NCBI GenBank assembly: GCA_963855995.1
Contig: OY979719.1
Span: 3,968,001-4,032,000, forward strand
Source of the DNA: Muricea muricata
Lineage: Eukaryota > Cnidaria > Anthozoa > Malacalcyonacea > Plexauridae
DNA: 64,000 nucleotides
Direction of reading: 5' to 3'
Part shown: positions 11,614 through 25,200 of the stretch, one piece after another
Layout of the letters: each line of letters starts with the position of its first letter
Position numbering within the stretch: position 1 is the first letter of the stretch
The notes under the pieces: model-generated
Database searches by the model: none
Told to the model about the DNA's origin: nothing
The model's input: only the letters and a program-made list of their open reading frames with translations
Program-made: the position numbers and the translations under genes

Positions 11614-13052
11614 ATGATCAATATGGCGGCAAAGCATGTGGAATATCAAGATTCTGAGAATTTATTAGCTTCAAGATGTGTTGAGCTTGGGTTTGTGGAG
11701 ACAGTAGAAAGTCCTGTTGTTCTTACCAGCCCTTTCTTCCCGAGCAAAATTGGAGGAAAGCCAGCATGGCTTGCTTTAACGGGACTTCCCTCTGCAATTT
11801 TGTGTAAAAACTGCGAGAAACCGTTGATATTTCTACTGCAAGTTTACGTGCCTTCCGAGGACGAAAAAAGCTCGTCATACCATCGAACGGTATTTGTTTT
11901 TTGCTGTAAAAATGGCGCGTGTTATAAGTCAAACTGTAATAAATCATTCGTAGCTTTAAGAAGCCAGCTTACTAGAGAAAATGAGTTTTATCACCCTGAC
12001 TCGAGTTTCCAACAACGAGATAAAGTTTTACAAGAATTTAAGGATCGGGGAGTTAAGGCGGCTTCTAATTGGACAAAGTTGTGTAAAGTGTGTGGGTGCC
12101 GGGGGGATAAATTGTGTGCAAAGTGTCACAAAGTGCATTACTGTTGCAAAGAGCACCAGGCTGTTGACTGGAAGGCGGGACACAAGGTGTCATGTGGGGA
12201 TCATGGTGGACAGAGTACTAATCAGCCAGGTAGGTGATAGACCACATATGGCACTGTAATGGTACTCCTAGACACTTTCTCTAACTCAAAGTAATATTTT
12301 CAGGTTTGGAGCAAAAGTTTCCAAACATTCTTTTTCCTGAGTATGAACTTGTAACAGAACCTGAAGAAATTAATGTAGATGATACAAACATAGAAGATCA
12401 AGAAAACATAAAAAAGTATGAGGAATACCTCAAGGATTGTGGCAATCTTGACAAGAATTCTGACAAAGACTGGAAATCATTAGAAGAAGAAAGCAAGAAA
12501 ATAAATGATGTTGTGGAGGATAAAACATATTGGGAATTCAAGAAAATAATTTCACACGAGCCTGAACAGGTTTGTGAGACAAGAGTGATAAACATCATTT
12601 TGTCATCAGAGAAGTTTTCCACCATTGACGTAAAATCTTAAATGTTCACAATTTCAGGTCCTACGTTATCAACGTCATGGAGATCCACTTTGGGTATCAA
12701 AGTTGAATATACCAAATGACAGCAATATACCCAAGTGCTCTTGTGGGGCAGAAAGAACATTTGAATTCCAGGTATCTAGAAAAAGGATTATCTTGATATC
12801 TTGACTGTTTTTACAATATTGTCTTTTTAAGTAAATGTGTGTTCTCTTTTTACATAGGTTCTGCCACAGTTATTGAATCATTTGAAAGTTGACTCATTGC
12901 AAGCCAGCATTGACTGGGGTACACTTGCTGTATACACTTGTTCTCAAAATTGCAACTGCCAAGATGCAACTTATACAGAGGAATTTGTTTGGAAACAAGA
13001 TTTTTCCAATACTGGCCTGCCAGTTGATATTTTATCTAAACTACAAAAATAA
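11614..13052 (+). CDS. PDCD2: programmed cell death protein 2
   Basis: Four exons, 11614-12229, 12304-12569, 12658-12771 and 12858-13052, encode 396 residues from the first ATG or 393 from the ATG at 11623. The second lies in a strong ATGGCGGC context and is probably the real start. The N-terminal half has VELGFVE and [11 protein letters not shown], as in PDCD2/TSR4. A MYND zinc finger spans about residues 157-194 ([20 protein letters not shown], then CKEHQ...KVSC). The C-terminal domain has YQRHGDPLW, a C-S-C pair ([14 protein letters not shown]) and LLNHL. PDCD2 is a dedicated chaperone for ribosomal protein uS5 in 40S subunit assembly. The acidic linker in exon 2 makes it longer than human PDCD2 (344). 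FANCM follows 227 bp downstream on the same strand. Confidence 0.94.
11619..11630 (+). promoter_or_regulatory. TISU/YY1-like element at the PDCD2 start
   Basis: The sequence CAATATGGCGGC matches the TISU consensus SAASATGGCGGC at 11 of 12 positions and also fits a YY1 site. TISU elements drive cap-dependent initiation on very short 5' leaders. This favours the ATG at 11623 over the one at 11614. Confidence 0.6.
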
Positions 13053-13206
13053 TGCATTAATGAAATGCTACAGATGAAATAATTAGTCCTGTAAACAATA
13101 TGTTGCAAGTTTAATATTAAAGTATATTATTGTTTCGTTGAATCCACGAATCTCGCGCGGGATGTGGCGCGAAAGTCCAAAATTTTGTGAGAATGGCGAA
13201 ATAAAC

Positions 13207-13293
13207 ATGGCGGCAAAAACGTTGAAAACATATGTTTGCGTTTGGGCAGAAATAACTGCCTTACTTCTTTACAAAGACAATGAAGAAAACTAA
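13207..13293 (+). promoter_or_regulatory. upstream ORF overlapping the FANCM start
   Basis: An ATG in AAACATGGCGGC context opens a 28-codon frame that ends at TAA 13291-13293, overlapping the FANCM ATG (13280) in another frame. If the transcript begins upstream of 13207, this uORF would restrain FANCM translation. If the motif acts only as a YY1 site, the transcript may start downstream of it. Confidence 0.5.
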
Positions 13294-16200
13294 CCGACCG
13301 ACTGGGCAAACGACCTTATTTCAAACGTGGCATAAACAAGAAAATAAGTCAAAAAAACAAAATTCCAAAAGCCTTTTTGACACATGGGAAACGTCGACGA
13401 ATACATCTGCGGTATCCAATACCGGACATCTTGATGAGCCCAAGAATGAAGAATGTTTTGATTTTACTACTATTGGCGATGATGATGATGATATTGACTT
13501 GCTTGCAGCCGTTGAGGAAATCGAACAGTCTGTAAATGATGTTAAAAACAATGATGTTGGCAATCTTTCATTCACAGCTTCTAGCAATGATGATGGTGGC
13601 ACTGATGTCATCCTTGGGTTTGATTGCACTGCTGGAAATTCTTGGATATATCCGACAAACTACCCTTTAAGAGAATATCAGTTTAATATCGTCGAAAAAG
13701 CTTTGTTTCACAACACTCTGGTAACGTTACCGACTGGTCTTGGAAAAACATTCATTGCAGCTGTTGTGATGTATAATTTCTACAGGTGGTACCCCCAGGG
13801 GAAAATCATATTCATGGCTCCTACAAAGCCGCTTGTTGCACAACAGATTGACGCTTGTTATAACATCATGGGTATACCACGACAAGATACTGCCGAAATG
13901 ACTGGTTAATATCTTATTAGTTGATTATTAATTGACTGTTAATCCTTGCATAATAAATTTTTGCATAAGGTCACTGCCAAAAAAGTCTAATCTGATAAAT
14001 TTAAACTGAAAACAATTTAACCAAATAATAATAGCAATAGCTTGCTAGGAGAGCATTTGCAAAGGTTACAAATAGCAATTTGATTGTCTTGACTGGAGGT
14101 TGCCACCAACCCATACTAGCTTGCTTTGTGAATGGTTGGTTATAACTATAAAAGACAATAAACTATAGAAATTAATTTGCTAATGAATGAATCACAAATG
14201 AGGATGACTTTTGTTTCAAAAGGTCTATCGTAAAGCCAAACTATTTTGGCTACCCTGACAGTTGCAATATCAGCACGAACATGTAAAATTATGTAGCAGA
14301 AATTTCTGTCTATATAAAGTCCTCTTCTACATCAGCAATTTATTGCACATGAATTATTCATTTTTTGCTTTTGCGGTGAGAATTCAATGGAATGAACACC
14401 ATCTATACTTTGCAGGCACTTTTTTCGCGTAGAATTTTGCTGTTACTTATACCTGCAGACTTCTTGTTTCAGCTAAAGTTACACTGCACATTTTATTCCC
14501 AGGTAATAAGTCCCCTGCAAAGCGAGAACAGTTGTGGAAAGAAAAAAGGGTGTTTTTCCTCACACCGCAAGTATTTCAGAACGACTTAAGTCGAGGATCC
14601 TGCCGTGCTGACGATGTTGTTTGTCTTGTGTTCGATGAGGCACACAAAGCACTTGGAAATTATTCATATTGTCAGGTTTGTGTGGGGAGGGAGGGACATC
14701 ACACCTATAGGATCACACCCCACACCTCTTGGTTTTAATGACCTTCGGGCCTAAATCCTAGTTCCAGACGTGAAATAAAAGATTATTCCCAAACCAGCTA
14801 TTGATAATTCTGTCGTTTATTTTTAGGTTGTAAGAGAAGTGTTGGATTACAACAAGAATTTTCGAGTTCTAGCTTTGAGTGCCACTCCTGGTGATGGAAT
14901 CAAAGTATGTTTTTCTCTCACAGGATTCACTCAAAAGTTGAAAATTAAGCCATTAAAGGCATTTGGTCTTTGTATTTTTCCCACCTCATTACTGGAATAC
15001 ATATTATATTTTATTTCACCTGTGCTATTCTTATTGTATGTCTACCTTGTAGTATCTTTGTCAATTTTGGTAACTTGACGTAATGTCTTAAAACTGCTTG
15101 AAACCTCGCACAGATGACAGAAAGGGTTTTGTATAAAGTCAACATATGTTTAGAATTGTTCTCAAAATTTTAGCTGTGATGATTTCTGCTGCAATCTCTT
15201 CAAATGGAATTGTGTTTCAAAACTGCTTCAAACTTTATACAAATAACCGAATAGAATTTCTTTGATGATTTCAAAATAAATATACGACATTATTTAGTCA
15301 TTTCGTTGTATATTGAAAACAAATATACGACATTATGACTCATTTCATCGTATATTGAAACAAGATATGACGTCATGCTATAATTTAGGCGGCTTTTGAC
15401 TGACCTTGTAATCTGACAATTGTTTTAAGAATATTTTTTTCGTAATCGATTAGCTTATTAATGTTTCCGAACAATTTCATGCTGTTCCATTGTTAGCAGC
15501 TTGTGTCTTCTTACTTACAAAGCAAGCGTTTAAACTGAGTTTAAAATATTTTCAAAAAATAATAAAACAATTATTAAATTTGGTTCTCGAAGAATATGAG
15601 GTATTATTAAGCCCTCGGTTTGTGATAACACAAATCTCTTTGTAATAATTCCTCATATCCTGCTCGACCTCGTTCAATAATTGTTTATTAACCAAGGGTT
15701 CACGCTAAAAATTACGACTGCCATATTGTATTTATATAGAACATTTTTTTCTTTTGTTCTATACGTTTCGACAAGTATTACAAGTCATCTTCAGTAGAAT
15801 AGCTGTTATAATAAATTGAAACAGTTTATAAACTGTTTATTAGGCCTAACCCGGCAGCTTTCAACAACCTACCCCAAGTGAATCGTATAGCGGTATCCGA
15901 GCTTTGCATAATTCAATGATCCCAGTTTATGTGTTTATGAAATATTTCATAGCATGTTTATCTTGTTTCAGGCGGTGCAACAAGTGATCACCAACTTACT
16001 GGTCTCTCACATCGAGTTGAGATCTGAGGACTCAGCCGATATCAAGCCATACACGCATCAAAGACAAGTGGAGAAAATTGTCGTGAAATTGGGCGATAAT
16101 ATCGAATTCTTTAAGACAAAATTTCTCAGAGTAAGGTCTAAGGATAGTGTTTATTAGTATTGATTCCAATGTTTTCGATCATACGTTTTTTGTCGCACAG

Positions 16201-19200
16201 ACAGCCTATCAGTTGAGGCTGTTTTCCAGTTACGCGTTTTACACACGTACGCACACGCACGTAAAGGTCTAAATCAATATCAATGTTACATTTGAAATAA
16301 ACAAATGTTTTGATGGAGAGAATTCAACATTCCCTACGAGTTAGCATACTTTAGTGATTCTATTTGTTAGATACAAGAGTTTACGCTTTTACGTGCGTGC
16401 ACGTGCGTGTAAAAAGCGGATAACTGGAAAGCAGCCTTTAGTAAGGTAAGTTGGTCAATCCCTCAGTTGGATAGTTGTTCAGCTGTTTGATGGGCTGGGG
16501 CCAGTTCTACGAAAGCGCTATCCACCGGATGGTGATTTTCAACTGCTGCAGAAAGGCATGCAAAGCAATGACAACAGGGACATTTACTCGCTAGAGATAA
16601 AAAGCAACTTCCAAGCCTTGAAATAAATATTTTCAGCTTTGTCCGGCAACTTCTTCGTTGCGCCGGACAAAATTTTCAAATATAATGTTCCAGCTATGAG
16701 CACTGGCGATTTCCGATATTTTTCACATATTACACAGATTAACTGTCGACTCGCTAGGTTTTCATGATACCATCTATTGGAAAAGAGCAAAACAAGTAAA
16801 TATTAGATGTAAGGCAACGAGACTCGCTGGAACGACGAGCGGAGCCGAGGAAGTTTTCATAGTTCACTCGTCTCCTGCATCATATTACACTGGAAAAAAC
16901 TGTAGAGAGCTTGGAAAATATATTTCTTGAGGCAATAAAAATATTCTACCGGACAAAATGTCCGGCAGATCAAAAGTAGTGTCGGACAAAACTGAATTTT
17001 TAAATTTTCAGCCGGACAAATGTTCGATGTACGTCCGGCGCTATTTCAAGGCTTGACTTCAACTCGAAACAGTAGGTACATCCATTGATGGACTGGTGAT
17101 TTTCAGGTTCTGCGTGTTGTGATAAGTCGGCTGTCGAATCAGGAGGTGCTGTGGATGAGAGATGCTGAACGGGTCAGCAAATGCATGTTGCTCTCAGCTA
17201 GAGAACAGTTTAGAAAAAAGCTTGCTGCCGGCCAACAGGTACTGTTGTAATAAGTTCCTTGTATGTTTGCATGGTGATTATTAATCAAAGTACAATTTTG
17301 TGGAAACACCGCGATGGTAAATTTACGTGGTGTTTTTACGAAATTATACTTTGATAGGTAATAATGTGTTGCTATCTGTCAGTGTCCTTGCGGAATATTA
17401 GAGAGGTTCAGATTTGACTTCCTCCACCACTACCACCACCTTTTTCCGATTTTTAAACAATTTGATTGGTTAATCGGGTAGGTCCGGCACATCTGATTGG
17501 CTGAAAGGTAGATTAAGGTAGTGGTAGAGGTATTGGAAGCTAAATTTGAACCTCTCTATTATAAACCAATACAAAGACTAAGTATTCTTCGCAAAAAAAC
17601 TTTAATACAACTTGTAGCAAGCATGCGAACAAGCCGTCAACAAGTCATATAGAAAGTTATCTCAAGATTTTTTCGTGAAATTACAATTACTGTGACCATT
17701 TTAGCCTCGAAATCAATCAGGTGCTATCGAAGGTGACTTCGCTGTGGCAATAAGCTTGTATCATGGTTATGATCTCCTCCTGCAGCATGGCTTGTTACCT
17801 TTTTATAATTTCCTCAAAGGTCAGTGGAAAGATGTCCTTTTTGAAGCTTTTTTGTGTGCAAGATTGCTTAAAATACTCGGGTACCTGTATTAAATGTAGT
17901 GAATTACTCAATTGGTAGAACGGCGGTCTAGAAACCCGATATGCGAGTTCTAATCCCGCTTGGGACAACAAAATTTTCTGCAGTGTCAGATTGATATGAA
18001 TCTAGTTTGTTTTTTTTTTTTGGACAAGCTTTCGTTCCAAGATGAGGAATATATCTCAATTATTACGACGCGTATTACGCCGATTTAGTAAGAGGTCGTT
18101 TTCTCCCGGCATAAACTCGGTGTGTGTGTGTGTGTGTGTGTGTGTGTGGAGGGGGAAAGGTCATACGTAGGTGGGGGGAGTAAGTGTGGGGAGGTATCAC
18201 CCCTCTCGGTACGTCCCTATAGTAGCATTTTACAATACGTTGCCGTAGTTTTTGCTTGAATTGCCTGAAGATCCAGTAAAGAACTAATATTTTAAACGCA
18301 GCACCACTTGCCGGAGAGTAGTATTCACCTTGATGTTTTGGACATTTTTCAGGTAATTCAGACCTGAATCTCAGCAGCTCATTGGAGGCTAAATCAGTTC
18401 TTTTATATTCTTACTGACAGGAATAGTCGACGGCAGTAAGGGAGTGTCTAAAGCAAGGACTGCACTCTCTCGAAATGTAGATTTTGTCGGTATTCTCCAC
18501 AGCCTTAGAGACCAAATAGAACTGCCAACGCAACCCGGTGGCAGCAGTGACGAATATCAGGTCAATCCTTCGTTTATCGGCCACCCGAAGTTGCTGGAAC
18601 TAAAGGATATCGTTTTGGAACATTTTCGCGCTCGTGAAAGCGTGCGAGCTGCGGGAAACACGAATGGGTCACGCGTGATGATATTCGCGCAATTTCGTGA
18701 CAGTGTTCAAGAGATATCGCGCATGCTTTCCGAGCATGAACCGCTGGTGAAGGCGATGAGCTTCATTGGTCAAAGAAGCAAAGGGAATTCGTCGAAAGGC
18801 CTAACACAGAGAGAACAATTACAGGTTTGTTAGTTCGATACTGTTCTCCCTAAAGGCATTACAGCTGAAACGAGTTTGTCTCTTTGTTGATAACTGTGAG
18901 AAAGCCAATTTCTCAAATTCGAGTTCATAACATATATGAACTATATAGTTTCTTTAAAGTTCGTTAAGCTATCCAAGCTTAGGGAGGAACTGCATGTGTA
19001 CTGCACGGGCAAAAATTATGAGTTCTTACTGCAGCTTGTTGAAAACAGGATGCAACGTTGTTGTTGGGGCAACTTTGTTCTTGGTTGTCGGCAATATTGA
19101 ACAATATTGTCGAGCCTAAATCAGCCCGCAATACTGAATATTGTTGACAAACTGGAACAATGTCACCACAACACTGATCTGATTTTTGGCCCTGCAGTGT

Positions 19201-22200
19201 GCTACTGTGGCACCTGTTGCGGGTTAATTCAAACTCGACAATGCTGGACAATGTTGTTGAGAACGTTGAACAATGTGGGCTGCAAAACATTTACTTCTGT
19301 TATCAGCAACCCTGATGAACTGGTTGTTCTTTTTTTTTGTTTAGGTGATACGAAAGTTCCGTAATGGTGGTTACAACACACTGGTCGCGACGTGTGTTGG
19401 AGAAGAAGGGTTGGATATTGGAGAGGTCGACCTCATTATTTGTTTCGATGCGAGTGCCTCTCCTATACGTCTTGTTCAGCGCATGGGAAGGACGGGAAGA
19501 AAGCGAGATGGACGGATCATTGTTCTAGTCACAGAAGGCAAAGAAGAACAGGTTTGGAATGTTTTGTTTTGCTGAAGGAAAGCACGGGGGGGTTGTTCCT
19601 CTCGCCACCTAAACTTGGCACTAGCGAAGCCAGCCCGACAATTTGGTCATGCTATGCAAATTTAAATCATTATCATTATTCATTTCTTTAGAAATTGATT
19701 CCTTATACGGTCTATAAACACTAAAAAAATTGCATTTGAATGACAAAATGTCGGGCTGGCTTCGCCGCTGAAACTAGGCCTGGTGTGGTATTTTCCCTGT
19801 GAGAGAAAGAGATCCCGCTGTTGATCTCTCCTGTGCTTCGAGGATTTTTCTCCGGTACTCTTTTCTCCAGGTACTCCGGTTTCCCCCTCTCTAAAGTGAA
19901 CACATATAGGATATTAAAGTTTTAAGGTAGACGCATGTTGAGTTAGGGCTCGGTTAGGCCGTCTGTTCACCCATCACAGGAATTATCGAAGAAGTGATCT
20001 TCAATAAAGTATCCGCCTGTTTATTCTTTCCTTGTGTGTACTCCAGGTCTACCAAAGGAGTCAACGCAACAAGTCAAGCATTCACAAGGTTATTCTAGAG
20101 TCTGCGCGCACGCTTGAATTGTACTTGGAAAATCCTCGCATGGTTCCGAAGAACATCAAACCTGTTTGCCAAAAGATGTTCATCACCGTTGCTGCAAAGC
20201 CTGCGACGAACACGAGGTAACCCGTTGAATGTCTGTCTCCTGTTGAATGTCTGTCTCCTGTTGAATGTCTTCACTTCTGTTTACCTAGTCCTAATAACCA
20301 GTCAATATTTTAAGAGATTGGCTTGTGATGGAAACAGTCTTCTAGCCTCGAATGACGTTTTTACAATACGGTGTTTTTGCCCTCTCCCCAACAACGTAAC
20401 AGGGAAGAAGACCCCATTTTCCATGTTGTTAAACCTGCTTTCACCGCTCACTTATAAATTAAGCGGGGGGGGGGGGTTCATATCTTTCAATGGAACTGAG
20501 ATTTATATTTCCAGTATGTCAACATACAAGGAACTTGTTTGCGCCTGCGTTGCATCGGATAGACAACTCTCGCCTTAAGCTCGAGTTTGTACGTCCAATT
20601 GCTATACAGCACGGTCGCCCATGTTTAAATGTACATATGTCTTTATTTCAACGCTCGTTGTTCTTCGTAGAAAATCTGCTAAATGTTCGAAAACGAGTGC
20701 AGATTGCAACATCAAGAAATTATTATCTGCAAGCGGAAGAAAAGGTTTTCTGTCACCGGAAGAACTTCGTTACTGGAACGACAACTTCAAACTTCCGAAC
20801 CACGAAGCCGGTCTAACTCCTGTAAAGTCCTGCCTTGTGGGCCAGCAGCATGACAATTGTTTGAAAGGTCAGCAATGTCCACCAAGTCTATCGCTAACCG
20901 AGTGGACAGCGTGGCAAACTCCTCTGCAGCAAGTCCATTTCGTCGACCACTCGAAGCGCTCTCGACATTTCGTAGAAATTTTGGAATTCTGTGATTTTCG
21001 TCGCGAATACAATGACAACGAGGATAGCTATGATTTGGAGATGTATTCGTACTTAAACCGCGAGGATGTTTTGCGACCTGGCGAGATTGAAGTTTTTGGA
21101 AATCCTGCCAAGGTGAAGAGGAAAGATGTTGTTGTTGTTGACGATGATGATGGCGAGACGACAAGGAGAGAAGATGGCGACAATAAGACGACAAGGAAAG
21201 AAGATGGCGAGACGACAAGGAGAGAAGATGGCGACAATAACACGACGGAATCTAACAAGAACAAAACTGGTAACAAAGATGGCAGCAAAAAGAGGAAATC
21301 GGCGGTATTTTTTTCGGACATTGATGATGATTTTGAAGATTCGTTCGTTCACGTGCCTGAGAAAACGGCAAAGATTGACGAAAGTTCACCTCGATGTGAA
21401 CCACCTTTGGAAACAGAACTTGAAAAGATCTCGCCAACAAAGACGCAGTTAGAACTGAGTCACTCGCTTGCCAAGAACATGACAGAATCCGCTAATCACC
21501 TCGAACTGAATCGTCCACTGTCTACTGACACACGTTCTGAAAACGATCTCTCGGATTTATTCGACATCCCTAGTTCTCAAAGGCATTGTAATGTAAATAG
21601 CAAGGGGCAGATATCGTATGATGCGAAATCTAAGAGTCTGCTCTCCAAGATAATCCCCGATGCTCCATCTTTGGATACTTTGCTAGAGCTCAGTGCGATA
21701 AGTGAAGGAATGGAACTGGAAGATGAGAACGATATTCAAGATAGGGAATCTGATCGGGATTTTTTTCCAACCATGTTTGCCGAAGCGCCCAAAGCAAACA
21801 AAGATCAGACATGTAAAATTGAAGTTGAGCCCGGTAAGCGAAAATCTTTCGATGAAACTGTTGAAGACGAATGTGATAAAAAAGAGGTTTCAGAGAAAGG
21901 TTCTAATTCTAAGAAGTCAAAGAATATTGAGAAGGATGGAATGACGGGAAATGATATTGCAGAACGGAACAGGGAACGTAAAGCCATGGACGGAGTGACC
22001 AGCGGTGATGGTGTTAGAAACGACTTCTGTAGCGTTGGAGAAAAGAAGGATAAAATTCTGGATAAACGATTACAACGTAGGGCAGAAGAGGATCGTCAAG
22101 AGGGACCGCATGTGTTTGGCTCAGGTTTGGTGTGCGATGCTGTTCCAGGAAACAAAGAGGATGACGGAGTTGATTTTGATTTTGACCAAGAGCTGGTTCA

Positions 22201-25200
22201 CTCGTTCTTCGACGCCGATGATGAGATGGATCGCATTCTCTGCGCTGTTAAGACACCGGGCCTGTCAGGCGATGATGAGAGGGTAAAAAATCTCGATAAT
22301 AAGAAAACAAAACACACTTCGAATGGCAAAGGTACAAACAAGAATTCCTCTACTGAGAAATTGGGCTCAGGTGCCAAACCTGACGGTACGAGTAAACACC
22401 AACTTCAGACGCCATGTGTGTTTGATGACGACATGTTTGTAAATGCGAACGAAAGGAATCGTACTGTGGGACAGTCGAATCGTGGACATAAAAATATCGA
22501 GACATTGAAATACAATCTTCAAACTCCGCAATTGTTTGATGATGAAGAATTTGAAAGTGAAGAGAATGACCAGGGGACGGAGCTACGGAGTACAATCAAA
22601 CATCTCACCTATCCGGATATGTCGTCTCATCTCACCTATGTGGATATGTCGAAGCCTGATTGTGGAGAAAGTGTGGATAACCAAGTAACCGCAAGCAAGT
22701 CTCGAAGAAAGCCGTTGGTTGAGCACAACGTAGACTCTAAAACAACAAACGAATTGGCAAAACCGAAATCCCAAAGTTCCTTGAGTAGAATCCAATCTTC
22801 TTCCATTCTCAAACCAACTGCTGATCAGTCCAAGTCCAAGTCTCAGAAAAACATATCCAAACCGCATAATGATTTTGTCTACTCATTTCACGAATACGGC
22901 CATGACGTAGTCGCTCCCACTCCTAATCGCACCTCGTACTTTGACAAGTCGCGTAGCTTTAGAATGGTACCCCTTTCTCTCAAAAGCTTTTCTTACGCAG
23001 GTGGCGGAAAAAATGAAACGACAAGACTTGAAGCGAGGAAAAATGTGTTGAAACTGAGGTCTAACGATACGGGTAAAGATTTAAGATCGAATCAAACCCT
23101 TCAGGTTGACGCCGAGATGTTAAAAAAGAGGTCTTCAGTTCAGGATGATTCCTTGAATGGTAGAGGTGAGGAGAAGCAAAAACAGACTACAAGAACGGAA
23201 CGAGGCAAAGCAACAAGCCCTTCATCTAATCAAACCAAATCCTCCATTGACGTTTCTATCAAAGGTAGCGAAAACACGGAAAATTTTTGTCTGCAAACTA
23301 AATTCGATGAACAGCCAACTACACTTAAAAATTCTTCATTCACGAAAACCGCATCTCCCAAAATCGAATCTCAGCCGCCAGAAAAGTCAGAGTATGCAGA
23401 CGCAAGCAAGAATAGTTCTTTTGAGGAAGAACTTATGGATGAAGAAATGGATCTGGCTTGTTTAAGTGCTTGCAACGAATCAAACTCTCCACTGGTGCGC
23501 CAAGAGAAAGGCACTGTTTCCTTGCACGATGTCGAGCGAGATGATACAAACGAGGAGGAAATATTGAAGGAGAAAACTGTATTTAAAAGTCCCCCTCCTG
23601 CTGAAAGGAAACCTTCGGGTCGATTTGAAGCTTCTGGTTCGAATAAAACAATGTCTGAATGTCAGGTTGAATATTTAGTGGACTCCCAGCCTGTGACTAA
23701 ATCGAAAGGAAATTCCAGATCAAAGGCTTTAAATAAACTGCAAGATAGTGATGAGGAATGTGGCGATGAAGCAAGTGATAATGATGGCGGGTCTGAAGAA
23801 GAAACACAAATAAAGAACGGAGGTGATGCGAGTGTGGTTTGTAAGCAAGGCTCTAACAGGAATCTTACTAAAATTGTTCATAAGATCCCTGACAGCGATG
23901 AAGAGGAGTTTGACTTGCCCAAGAAAGGTAAATAAGTACCGAGAGTTTAATGTCACTTAAAGTTTCTGTAAACTCTGTTCGTATGAAATTAAGGATGCTC
24001 TTTCCGGCTGTGCTAGTTGATTTTTCGAATTCAAAAGCTGTCTGATTGGGGAATAGTCTACTGTTATGTTAAGAAATATATTCCGTTTGCACATGAATTT
24101 ATGTTTGGGATTTCTGATATCCTAAATATTAATTGTAAAAATTAACGTTTTTTAGCGAAGCGAAAAAGGGAGTCTTCGCTTCTTGGAAGGTCCAAGGTCA
24201 ATAAGCAGAAGGTATCTTTTAAGTCTTGCTGATGTTCGTAAGAGTTTTACAATTTAACAGTGCATCTCAATTCTATCTGTCCTCAAATTTACATGATTAT
24301 TTCTAATAAAACATGTTTAAATTTCAAACGTTTTTTTAGAAAAGTCGTCCTCTGGTCAATGATTTTCTGGAAGTTGAAGCAGAGGTTTCCGAGGATGAGA
24401 TAAACATTAGCCATGGTTCATCAGATGACGGGGGAGATCTGGAAGAAATGGAGGATAGCTTTATTGACGATCGTAGTCAGCTTACGCAACGCAGTCCTCT
24501 CACAGCTATGAAGCAAAAGAAGACAGATAAGTCGGGGAACATGATGGATATATACAGAGCGTCCCTTCTTACCCCTCATCGTCAACAACTACGTTTTCAA
24601 TCGCCTGCATTTCATCGTAACAAGAGCAGGTACACATACAAAACTTTACTGCACGTGCTTAGTGGACAGGGCTATTACTCGTAATCTCTTCAAGGGTCCA
24701 CTAAGGGACATGACTTGTTACTCCTGTGATAGTCAAGTACAGCAAAAAACCTTGAACTGACTTTGTATACTAGATAGATCTATTAATTTTCGTGCACGAG
24801 TCCTGAGAGAAGCACCACAAGTAGCACACCTAAATCGAACTTTCATACTGAAGTCTTGTTTAATCTATCTATCGGCTCCAAATTGTCCTTTAGAGATTTA
24901 ATAGGACCTAACCTTTTGTTACTGCTCTAAGAAACCTGGAATGCTACGATTCTATTTTGCATGCTATTGGCAAGATATTATTGATGGAACTTCCCTTTCA
25001 CGTAGGTACAAGATGGTGTACCAAGAAACTACATCCACGCGAAACCCCATCACTTTCCAACCAGATGACGACAGCTATCATGATGTTTCCATGGAAACAG
25101 AGGAGTCCGATGACGACACGTTGGTTGAGGAACAGGACACTGCCTGCCCCTCCTTTGTCTCCCCGGACGAGAGTCAAATAACTGTACGAAGAAAACGTCG

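Noticed and set aside
17895-17970. Functional tRNA gene
   Set aside because: A and B boxes are degenerate and the acceptor stem does not pair, so it is a tRNA-like relic.
18302-18352. Possible extra FANCM exon ([16 protein letters not shown], with good AG and GT flanks)
   Set aside because: Exon 6 ends one base into a codon. Inserting this 51-bp block in that phase meets TAG, while exon 6 joins exon 7 directly and matches human FANCM.
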